Virus record (IMG/VR): IMGVR_UViG_3300031702_000025
Span: 1-34,439 of that record
Direction: 5' to 3' (one strand)
Origin: a virus
DNA length: 34,439 nucleotides
Below are positions 8,476 to 15,812 of this stretch, piece by piece (position 1 is the stretch's first letter; every line of letters starts with the position of its first letter). Under the pieces are notes generated by a model. That model had not been told where the DNA came from. It was given only the letters and a program-made list of their open reading frames with translations, and made no database searches. A program made the translations under genes and the position numbers.

Positions 8476-8489
8476 GATATGTAAATTAA

Positions 8490-8903
8490 ATGTCAACTCA
8501 AACTGAAATCTTAGATAATGTACTCGGTGTAACCGATGTTATTGGAACAACTACTAGAGAGGTAACAATACCTCGACCCGTTCTTGTTCCAAAAACAGAT
8601 GAACAGGACGTTGACAATGATTATAAATATCAGAGAGAAAACTTCTATCAATTGGTAGAAAGAGGACAGGATGCTATTGAAGGTATCCTAGACCTTGCAA
8701 AAGAAGGTGAACATCCTCGCGCATACGAAGTTGCTGGTAACTTGATTAAACAAATTGCTGATGTCACTGAGAAACTTGGGGACTTGCAGATAAAAATGAA
8801 GAAGACAAAAGAAGTACCTAATCAGGGCCCCAAGAGTGTAACGAATGCATTGTTTGTTGGTTCAACCGCTGAATTACAAAAGATGTTAAAAGGAAAAGAT
8901 TAA
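8490..8903 (+). CDS. 16: Small terminase subunit gp16
   Basis: 137 residues (T4 gp16 is 164). A central helical region (about residues 45-105: YKYQRENFYQLVERGQDAI, then IADVTEKLGDLQIKMKK) is the conserved oligomerisation part of T4-type small terminases. The C-terminus reads ALFVGSTAELQKMLKG, also conserved. It binds concatemeric DNA and stimulates the large terminase gp17 during packaging. Unlike T4, gp16 and gp17 are separated here by three genes (8905-13620). No strong ribosome site is seen before the ATG. Confidence 0.82.
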   Translation: MSTQTEILDNVLGVTDVIGTTTREVTIPRPVLVPKTDEQDVDNDYKYQRENFYQLVERGQDAIEGILDLAKEGEHPRAYEVAGNLIKQIADVTEKLGDLQIKMKKTKEVPNQGPKSVTNALFVGSTAELQKMLKGKD

Positions 8904-8904
8904 T

Positions 8905-9501
8905 ATGCCATTAACGAGAATAACAGTAAAATCGTCAACTATTTTAGACGCCTCTATTGCAACTGCTGATATCGCTAACGATGCAGTGACAGCAGACAAG
9001 CTTGCTAACTCAATCAATACAGCAATAGCAGCCAACACAACTACAGCTGGTGCCGCTCTACCGAAAGCTGGCGGTGCTATGACAGGAGCAATAACCACTA
9101 ACTCAACATTCGATGGAGTGGATATTGCAACAAGAGATGGAACATCAGCACATAAGAACGCAGCACAAACATTTACGGCAGGACAACGTGGTGAAATCAC
9201 TGCATTGACTGATGCGTCAAGTATTGCTACAAACTTAGCACTATCAAATAACTTCTCAGTAACCTTGGGAGGCAGTAGAACTCTCGCTAACCCCACTAAC
9301 ATTGTGGCTGGACAGAGTGGTTCATTTTTTATTACACAAGACGGCACAGGTTCACGCACATTAGCGTATGGTGGATACTTCAAGTTTGTGGGTGGAACTG
9401 CACCTACATTATCAACTGGCGCAGCTTCTGTCGATAGGATAGATTATATTGCCAAGAGTACGACTATAATTCACGCAGTGGCTTCATTGGATGTAAAGTA
9501 A
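8905..9501 (+). CDS. Tail fibre protein with KLAN-type attachment repeats (198 aa)
   Basis: Starts two bases after gp16. The first ~45 residues (TILDASIATADIANDAVTAD, then KLANSINTAIAA) match the attachment block in the proteins at 2926 and 7150. Then comes a fibre-shaft segment, LPKAGGAMTGAITTNSTFDG, the very common phage fibre collar repeat, and a C-terminal beta domain (about 90-198). It ends one base before the next ATG region, so it is probably an adaptor or short fibre that works with the 1153-residue adhesin downstream. Confidence 0.7.
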   Translation: MPLTRITVKSSTILDASIATADIANDAVTADKLANSINTAIAANTTTAGAALPKAGGAMTGAITTNSTFDGVDIATRDGTSAHKNAAQTFTAGQRGEITALTDASSIATNLALSNNFSVTLGGSRTLANPTNIVAGQSGSFFITQDGTGSRTLAYGGYFKFVGGTAPTLSTGAASVDRIDYIAKSTTIIHAVASLDVK

Positions 9502-9502
9502 C

Positions 9503-12500
9503 ATGAGCGTACTTAACGAGAATCAATTACTAGGAGCCAGTGCTGGCGGTGACTATGAGATTGAGCAGAGTCTAAGGTTTAATGGTGTTGATTCCCCCCT
9601 TGCTCGCACATTTCCTTCAGCGGGAAATTTAAAAACTTGGACTTGGAGTGCTTGGGTTAAACGAGGAAAGTTAGGTGGACAACAGATGCTATTTGCACCC
9701 ACTACTAATAGTAATGGCATCTATTTTGAAAGTAGTGGTATTTTGACATTTGAATTTAATAGCCCTAACAATTACAAACAGACAACAGCAGTATTTCGTG
9801 ACCTATCTGCTTGGTATCATATAGTTGCGGTGTGGAATACTGCCTCTGGAACTGCTGAAGATAGAATTCAAATCTACATTAATGGTGAGAGAGTTACATC
9901 ATTTTCTGGTTCATCTCTTCCTTCTCAAAATAGAGATAGTATCATCAACTCAGCACAGACCCACAATATAGGCGACAGAGCATCAGACCAAGGTACAGGT
10001 TTTGACGGGTACATAGGCGAAGTAAATTTCATTGACGGGCAAGCTTTAACCGCAGATTCATTCGGGACGACAGGAAAATACGGAGAGTGGATTCCCACTA
10101 AATTCGCTGGAACGTATGGAACCAATGGCTTCTATTTGCCGTTCAAGCAAGACTATTCGGTAGAAGGTTTTTCTACAGTTGTATATGAGGGTGCTTCTAC
10201 AGATTTATATGTAGGTGGAACAGGCTTTCAGCCAGATTTTGTGTGGATTAAAAAAAGAAATGCAACTACTGGGCATACTTTAACCGATGCCGTTAGAGGT
10301 ATATCAAAGTCTTTGTTTTCAGATGGAACAGATGCGGAAGATGGTGGTGGCAACTTAAATTCTTTTGCTCCAGACGGATTTGTTGTTGATGCTGGAAGTT
10401 CAAGAGCAGGTAACAATGGCGATTCTTATGTAGCATGGAACTGGGACATGGGCAGCACGACAGCCTCTAATACGTCTGGTAGTATAAACTCTAGCGTAAG
10501 AGCTAGTCAAACCTATGGGCAATCTATAGTCAGCTATACGGGAAATGGTACGTCTGGCGCTACAGTAGGTCATGGTTTGGCATCTGCGCCTACAATGGTA
10601 ATTGCCAAGGTACGAAATAATGGAGACTATAACTGGAACGTGTATCACTCAAGTTTAGGAAATGTACAAAAAGTATTACACCTAGATTTAGATGAGGAAG
10701 CGACTGTAGAAGTTAACAAATTTAACGGCACTGCTCCCTCAAGTACTTTACTCACACTCGGAAATCACGGAACAAATGTCAACACCAAAGGACATATAGC
10801 GTATTGTTTTCACGATGTCGCAGGCTACAGCAAGTTTTCTACCTATGAAGGAACAGGCGGCACACACGCAATAACGCTTGGTTTTTCTCCAGCTTTTGTG
10901 ATGATTAAAAATGCTGATGCAGATGCAAACTGGACGATGTGGGATAACACCCGTAATCCTAATAATCCTGTTACGCAAATGTTGAGAGCAAACACAAGCG
11001 GTGCAGAGGAAACTAAGACAGATCGAGAGCCGTCATTCACAGCAACAGGATTCACAATCGGTGATAATGATGCCGACACTAATAACTCTGGTAAAACTTA
11101 CGTTTACATGGCGTTTGCAGACACACGCGAATACGCCTACTGGTTAGATCAATCGGGTAACAACAATGATTGGACTAGCACAGGTAGCCTGACTGAATCA
11201 GACATAATGCCTGATACCCCGACTAACAATTTTTGTACTTGGAATCCAATTGACAGTTTTGGTACACCTGTATTATCAGAGGGTAATTTAAAAATTCAGT
11301 TAAACACCGCACGATGCAGAGGCACGCAAGCTTCTCAAGCTGATGGTAAAATTTACTTTGAAATATACAACCCCACTTTAGTATCAAATACTAATGTACA
11401 TCACATGGGTTTAGCATCCATAGGATTAGACATCCACACCGCAAGTAATATGGAAACTGCGGCTGGCGGTGGTGCAGTAGTGTGGACGTATGCTAATGCT
11501 AATGGGCGCAGTATTACAGCAAGACAGAATGGTAGCACTATAGCTACTGTGACTCTGCCAAACCAATTTGCGGCTGGCGACATAATTGCTTTTGCTTCTG
11601 ATTCTTCTACTGGCAAGGTTTGGATGTCGCAAAATAATTCATGGTTAAAGGCTAATGGCTCGTTTGACGGGTCTAACGCGTTATCTTCCTCAAACTATTT
11701 ATTTCAACTTGCAACGGGGCATGAATTAACTCCAATGACTATGCCTTTAGGTTCAACACCATCTACTATTGGGGTGTTAAACTGCGGCCAAGATTCAAGT
11801 TTTGCTGGAGCAAAAGCCCCACAAGGAAACCAAGATAGCAACGGCATTGGGGACTTTTTTTATCAGCCCCCTTCTGGCTTCTTAGCGTTATGTACGGCTA
11901 ACTTACCATTGGCTGATGTGATTCCTAGTGAAAACTTTAATACTGTTCTTTATACAGGAACAGGTTCGCCTGCTACCCACACTTTAGGATTTAGACCTAA
12001 TTTAGTTTGGGGTAAGAGGCGAAGCGCAGATCAAAATCATTGGTTAATTAATGATGTTGGAAATATAAATAAAAGATTAGCGTCAGATACTGATGAGTCA
12101 GAACAACCAGAAGCAAATGGAACGACTTTTAACGCAACGTCTTTTACCACCGCTAACAACGATTTATTTATTAACAACAACAGCACTTACGTTGTCTGGA
12201 GCTGGAAAGGTAATGGTACAGGAACGGCAGTATCCAACACCAACGGAGCTATCACTTCCAGTGTGTCTGCAAACCCTAGTGCTGGCTTTAGTATTGTTAC
12301 CTATTCTGGTGCATCAAATGCTACCTCAGACTCATCTAATAATAGTGGTGCTTATTGGACTATCGGGCATGGTCTGTCAAAAGCACCAGAAGTAGTGTTA
12401 GTTAAAACAAGAAGTTCACAGGCTGCTTGGTATATGGGGCATCAAGATCTTAGTGCAACACCTTGGGCTAGTGGCTCTCATGTTAAGATAAACACTTCTG

Positions 12501-12964
12501 AAGCAAGTGCAAATGAGTCTAATATTCTTTGGGGTAATGCAGCGCCCACTTCTACAGTGTTTAAAGTCGGTGGTTGGAATGTCGTGAATAGAGCGAACAG
12601 TACATACCTAGCATATTGTTTTCATTCAGTTGACGGCTACTCCAAGGTCGGTAAATATGTTGGTAACGCGGGCGCATTTAAATTTGTATACTGTGGATTT
12701 GCTCCTGCCGTTATAATTACCAAAAGCATAGGCGGTACTGGATGGCGAATTATTGACAATAAAAGAACTACATTTAACCCATCAAAAGCTTCTTTATATC
12801 CAGATAGTAATAGCCAAGAATATAACGGCTCTGGGCATGAAACTGATTTCCTATCAAATGGGTTTAGGATGATGAACTCAAATAGTCGATTAAACACAAA
12901 CAATCAGACTTACATCTTTATAGCATTTGCAGAAAATCCATTTAAACACACAAACGCTCGCTAA
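9503..12964 (+). CDS. Giant LamG-containing adhesin with duplicated repeat halves
   Basis: 1153 residues. Domain order from the sequence: a concanavalin A/LamG-like domain (about 22-195; SLRFNGVDSPLARTF, WTWSAWVKRG, HIVAVWNT, IQIYINGE, FDGYIGEV); a first half of three ~110-residue repeats ending in SYVAWNW (about 309), HIAYCFHDVAGYSK (about 432) and YVYMAFAD (about 534); a SPRY-like beta domain (about 590-790; GKIYFEIYNP, GDIIAFASDSSTGKVW); and a second half with the same three repeats ending TYVVWSW (896), YLAYCFHSVDGYSK (1036) and YIFIAFAEN (1138). The two halves are paralogous, so the gene grew by duplication. Likely role: sugar-binding adhesin on the virion. No catalytic motif. Confidence 0.75.
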   Translation: MSVLNENQLLGASAGGDYEIEQSLRFNGVDSPLARTFPSAGNLKTWTWSAWVKRGKLGGQQMLFAPTTNSNGIYFESSGILTFEFNSPNNYKQTTAVFRDLSAWYHIVAVWNTASGTAEDRIQIYINGERVTSFSGSSLPSQNRDSIINSAQTHNIGDRASDQGTGFDGYIGEVNFIDGQALTADSFGTTGKYGEWIPTKFAGTYGTNGFYLPFKQDYSVEGFSTVVYEGASTDLYVGGTGFQPDFVWIKKRNATTGHTLTDAVRGISKSLFSDGTDAEDGGGNLNSFAPDGFVVDAGSSRAGNNGDSYVAWNWDMGSTTASNTSGSINSSVRASQTYGQSIVSYTGNGTSGATVGHGLASAPTMVIAKVRNNGDYNWNVYHSSLGNVQKVLHLDLDEEATVEVNKFNGTAPSSTLLTLGNHGTNVNTKGHIAYCFHDVAGYSKFSTYEGTGGTHAITLGFSPAFVMIKNADADANWTMWDNTRNPNNPVTQMLRANTSGAEETKTDREPSFTATGFTIGDNDADTNNSGKTYVYMAFADTREYAYWLDQSGNNNDWTSTGSLTESDIMPDTPTNNFCTWNPIDSFGTPVLSEGNLKIQLNTARCRGTQASQADGKIYFEIYNPTLVSNTNVHHMGLASIGLDIHTASNMETAAGGGAVVWTYANANGRSITARQNGSTIATVTLPNQFAAGDIIAFASDSSTGKVWMSQNNSWLKANGSFDGSNALSSSNYLFQLATGHELTPMTMPLGSTPSTIGVLNCGQDSSFAGAKAPQGNQDSNGIGDFFYQPPSGFLALCTANLPLADVIPSENFNTVLYTGTGSPATHTLGFRPNLVWGKRRSADQNHWLINDVGNINKRLASDTDESEQPEANGTTFNATSFTTANNDLFINNNSTYVVWSWKGNGTGTAVSNTNGAITSSVSANPSAGFSIVTYSGASNATSDSSNNSGAYWTIGHGLSKAPEVVLVKTRSSQAAWYMGHQDLSATPWASGSHVKINTSEASANESNILWGNAAPTSTVFKVGGWNVVNRANSTYLAYCFHSVDGYSKVGKYVGNAGAFKFVYCGFAPAVIITKSIGGTGWRIIDNKRTTFNPSKASLYPDSNSQEYNGSGHETDFLSNGFRMMNSNSRLNTNNQTYIFIAFAENPFKHTNAR

Positions 12965-12993
12965 CAGGGCAATCACAATTTAGGAGAAACACT

Positions 12994-13620
12994 ATGTGGT
13001 TCGTTGGAAATACAGAAATAGGTTTTATAGTAAACAGGGCCAGAGGGTTAACTATTGCAGGGATTCAATATCCTCGCAACATTTTTACGATATGGTCAAA
13101 AGAAGAACTTGCTGCAATTGGCGTAAAACCATACAGTGAGGTTCGTCTAGATTCACGCTACTACTCTGATGGTGCATTGACTCGCGCCGAAGTTGATGGA
13201 ACTATAGTTGGTACTTACGCTGGAGTAGCAAAGGATGTTGCTCAGTTAAAATCAGAAATGATGGATTCAGTTAAATCTCAAGTCTCTTCACTACAGGGTG
13301 ATGTTGATTGGTATTGGAGTAGAGCTTCAAAGGGTGGAACTGCTGTTCCAGATAGAATTCGTTATCACGCTGCAGCAATCTACACAGAGATGGAATCAAA
13401 AGAATCTGCTATTAGTGCATTGACAACTTTAGATGGAATCATTGCATATCAGAATCATCCAATGATTGAAACTAGTAAAGTGAAACACACATCAGCTGAA
13501 GGTGTTGTGACTTATGGCCCGCAAACAACTACATCTAATGTGGAAATTAACAAAGTTACTCATGGATGGTCATCTTTAAACCCAGTAGACCCATCTTTTG
13601 TTAGTTTGGTAGATGCATAA
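12994..13620 (+). CDS. Candidate assembly partner of the giant adhesin (208 aa)
   Basis: The start has TTAGGAGAA about 9 bases upstream. The N-terminal ~60 residues form a small domain (MWFVGNTEIGFIVNRARG, shortened). Residues ~75-105 are helical. Residues 105-130 read DWYWSRASKGGTAVPDRI and then an Ala/Tyr helix, matching the DWYISR......AVP region of the 102-residue protein at 788. That region is typical of tail fibre assembly proteins. With its place right after the 1153-residue adhesin, the likely role is chaperone or assembly factor of that adhesin. The C-terminal 70 residues are unassigned. Confidence 0.55.
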   Translation: MWFVGNTEIGFIVNRARGLTIAGIQYPRNIFTIWSKEELAAIGVKPYSEVRLDSRYYSDGALTRAEVDGTIVGTYAGVAKDVAQLKSEMMDSVKSQVSSLQGDVDWYWSRASKGGTAVPDRIRYHAAAIYTEMESKESAISALTTLDGIIAYQNHPMIETSKVKHTSAEGVVTYGPQTTTSNVEINKVTHGWSSLNPVDPSFVSLVDA

Positions 13621-13623
13621 ATA
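13616..13623 (+). promoter_or_regulatory. Candidate late promoter CATAAATA before gp17
   Basis: CATAAATA followed by G overlaps the stop codon of the 208-residue gene and lies about 100 bases upstream of the gp17 ATG. One base differs from the T4 octamer. The long leader it would give contains the minus-strand promoter at 13671-13699. Confidence 0.42.
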
Positions 13624-13670
13624 GTTTAAAGATTGAATAGATAAAACTGTTCTTTCTAAGGTACATACCT

Positions 13671-13699
13671 ATTATAACAAGGATGTTTTGTTCTGTCAA
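13671..13699 (-). promoter_or_regulatory. Perfect consensus sigma70-type promoter on the minus strand, antisense
   Basis: Read on the minus strand: TTGACA (13699-13694), 17-base spacer, TATAAT (13676-13671), with TG one base upstream of the -10 (extended -10). It points left into the 3' ends of the adhesin partner and giant adhesin genes, where no minus-strand gene is seen. It shares the 16-nt block ATCCTTGTTATAATAG with the minus promoter at 27378-27406. Confidence 0.75.
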
Positions 13700-13723
13700 G
13701 ACATTTTAGGAACTTATTACATT

Positions 13724-15370
13724 ATGACTGACTTCGAACACTACCTCGGAAACCCCTTACTCAAGAAATCAAATGTTCCTGTTAATTGGGAGAAGGGGCA
13801 GATTCTTGAGTATCAGAAGTGTATGGAAGACCCCATATACTTTATCAAGAATTACATTAAGATTGTATCACTTGATTTAGGCCTTGTTCCTTTTGAACTG
13901 TACGACTTCCAAGAAGACATTGTAAACACAATACACGAAAACCGATTTACTATCTGTAAGTTGCCAAGACAGTCTGGTAAATCTACCACACTTGTCTCTT
14001 ATGTACTCCACTACATTCTATTTAATTCAAACATGAATGTTGCAATCCTTGCTAACAAAGCTGCAACCGCGAGAGATATTCTTGGTAGACTTCAACTTGC
14101 ATACGAGAACCTACCTAAGTGGTTACAACAAGGAGTTGTCTCTTGGAACAAGGGTTCTGTGGACTTAGAGAACGGCTCTAGAGTTGTTGCTTCGTCTACA
14201 TCATCCAGTGCAGTTCGTGGTGGTTCATACAACATGCTATTCTTAGATGAGTTTGCATTCGTTCCACAGAACGTAGCAGAAGACTTCTTTAGTTCTGTAT
14301 ACCCTACAATATCATCTGGTACTTCTACTAAAGTTGTTATCGTATCAACTCCCAATGGCATGAACATGTTCTATAAGTTGTGGACTGACGCAGAGAACAA
14401 AAGAAACTCCTATAATATCATAGATGTTCACTGGAGTCAAATACCCAACAGGGACGCAAAGTGGCGTGACGAAACAATTGCAAACACATCCCTAGAACAA
14501 TTTCAACGAGAGTTTGAGTGTGAGTTCTTAGGTTCTGCAAACACTCTTATCCACCCTGCCAAGATTAAGACAATGGCATTCCACAATCCTATTACATCAA
14601 ATGCTGGGTTGGATATGCATGAACGTCCAGTACCCAATGGAACCTACGTTCTTATTGCTGACGTGGCTCGAGGAACAAAGAATGATTACTCTGCATTTAT
14701 TGTCTTTGATGTTTCAACAGTCCCCTATAAGATTGTTGCTAAGTATCGTAACAATGAGATTAAACCATTACTATATCCAAACATTATTAGTGATGTTGCA
14801 CTCGCATATAACAATGCATACGTCTTAGTTGAAGTAAATGACATTGGCGAACAAGTTGCGACTGCTCTACAGTTTGACTTGGAGTACGAGAACCTTATCA
14901 TGGCAAGTATGCGTGGTCGTGCAGGTCAGGTGCTTGGTGGAGGGTTTTCGGGGGGCAAAGCGCAGTTGGGTGTACGAACAACCAAAGCAGTTAAAAAGAT
15001 GGGTTGTTCCAATATTAAACAAGTTATTGAATCAGACAAGTTAATTATCAATGACTATGAACTAATTAAAGAGTTATCTACCTTTATCCTTAAAGGCTCT
15101 TCTTATGAAGCAGAAGAGGGACATTCAGATGACTTGGCAATGTGTTGTGTATTGTTCGGGTGGATGATACAACAAACATATTTCAAAGAGTTAACAGACG
15201 ATGACATTCGTGCTAGAATGTATTCAGACCAACAGAATCAACTAGAGCAAGATATGGCCCCATTTGGATTCTTGGACGATGGTGTACAGTCTCCTTATGA
15301 GGATAACATTGTTGATGAATACGGACAAAGATGGAGTCCAGTAGTACGAAGTTATGAATCTGATTGGTAG
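13724..15370 (+). CDS. 17: Large terminase subunit gp17
   Basis: 548 residues from the ATG at 13724. An in-frame TTG at 13688 lies inside a minus-strand promoter and would add 12 unrelated residues, so the ATG (with TTTAGGA upstream) is preferred. Walker A is PRQSGKST (about 81-88), Walker B MLFLDE (about 171-176). The C-terminal RNase H-like nuclease shows an aspartate in LIADVARG (about 313), EVNDIGEQ (about 373) and GHSDDLAM (about 469). This is the packaging motor that translocates DNA through portal gp20 and cuts it at headful. It lacks its usual neighbour: gp16 is 4.8 kb upstream. Confidence 0.95.
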   Translation: MTDFEHYLGNPLLKKSNVPVNWEKGQILEYQKCMEDPIYFIKNYIKIVSLDLGLVPFELYDFQEDIVNTIHENRFTICKLPRQSGKSTTLVSYVLHYILFNSNMNVAILANKAATARDILGRLQLAYENLPKWLQQGVVSWNKGSVDLENGSRVVASSTSSSAVRGGSYNMLFLDEFAFVPQNVAEDFFSSVYPTISSGTSTKVVIVSTPNGMNMFYKLWTDAENKRNSYNIIDVHWSQIPNRDAKWRDETIANTSLEQFQREFECEFLGSANTLIHPAKIKTMAFHNPITSNAGLDMHERPVPNGTYVLIADVARGTKNDYSAFIVFDVSTVPYKIVAKYRNNEIKPLLYPNIISDVALAYNNAYVLVEVNDIGEQVATALQFDLEYENLIMASMRGRAGQVLGGGFSGGKAQLGVRTTKAVKKMGCSNIKQVIESDKLIINDYELIKELSTFILKGSSYEAEEGHSDDLAMCCVLFGWMIQQTYFKELTDDDIRARMYSDQQNQLEQDMAPFGFLDDGVQSPYEDNIVDEYGQRWSPVVRSYESDW

Positions 15371-15391
15371 AGTTTTATAGAACCCTACATA

Positions 15392-15691
15392 CTACATAAT
15401 ATCAATAATATCGTTTACTAGTTTTAAATGACAGTTTGAACACACGACTTTACAAACACTGATTAGTTGATTAACTTCAGTTCTTGATTCTTCGTTCAAC
15501 CCTTTTCTTTTAGTTAGTTTTCGAATATCCTTTTCGTGAGGATAGAACTGGAGACAGGCGGTTTCAGATTCACCACAGTAATGACAGGACTTTTCGCCAA
15601 GATATTCATTAACCCATATCTTGCGAGCCCTGTAATTTCTCTGTGATACCCTCTTAATGGTATCTTTATATTTCTGATAGTGTTCCGACAT
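15392..15691 (-). CDS. HNH-type endonuclease (possible homing endonuclease)
   Basis: 99 residues and the only convincing minus-strand gene here, placed between gp17 and gp18. It has a basic N-terminus, C36-H-Y-C39-G, then LQFYPHEKD (H52), and C84-S-N-C87-H88. The two CxxC pairs form the zinc site usual in small HNH nucleases. The usual F-H-H catalytic pair is replaced by F-Y-P-H, so activity is uncertain. Free-standing HNH genes in T4-like phages are often selfish mobile genes. Its ATG sits five bases after a minus-strand CATAAATA. Confidence 0.72.
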   Translation of the reverse strand: MSEHYQKYKDTIKRVSQRNYRARKIWVNEYLGEKSCHYCGESETACLQFYPHEKDIRKLTKRKGLNEESRTEVNQLISVCKVVCSNCHLKLVNDIIDIM

Positions 15692-15696
15692 AGTAT

Positions 15697-15704
15697 TATT
15701 TATG
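15697..15704 (-). promoter_or_regulatory. Candidate late promoter CATAAATA for the HNH gene (leaderless)
   Basis: On the minus strand CATAAATA ends at 15697 and the HNH ATG begins at 15691. If initiation lies about six bases beyond the octamer, as at T4 late promoters, the transcript would start at the A of the ATG. No ribosome site is visible upstream, consistent with a leaderless or poorly translated message. Confidence 0.4.
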
Positions 15705-15747
15705 TGCCGTAAAACCTATAAAAAATAAAAGTGTAGACTTAGTTTTT

Positions 15748-15755
15748 TATAAATA
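15748..15755 (+). promoter_or_regulatory. Late promoter TATAAATA before gp18
   Basis: Exact TATAAATA octamer preceded by a T-run, 57 bases before the gp18 ATG, with a strong AAGGAG just before the start. It sits in the 121-base gap between the divergent HNH gene and gp18, which holds nothing else recognisable. Confidence 0.82.
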
Positions 15756-15812
15756 TCAATGTAAGTTTGAAAATAACTAAATTATTGAACAATCCACAAA
15801 GGAGAATAACCA

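Noticed and set aside
8886-9383. 165-codon minus-strand ORF opposite the fibre at 8905
   Set aside because: Composition mirrors the Ala/Thr-rich fibre sequence; no start signals; shadow frame.
13688-13723. TTG start extending gp17 by 12 residues
   Set aside because: The extension lies in the minus-strand promoter and lacks a ribosome site; the ATG at 13724 has AGGA upstream and gives the conserved N-terminus.
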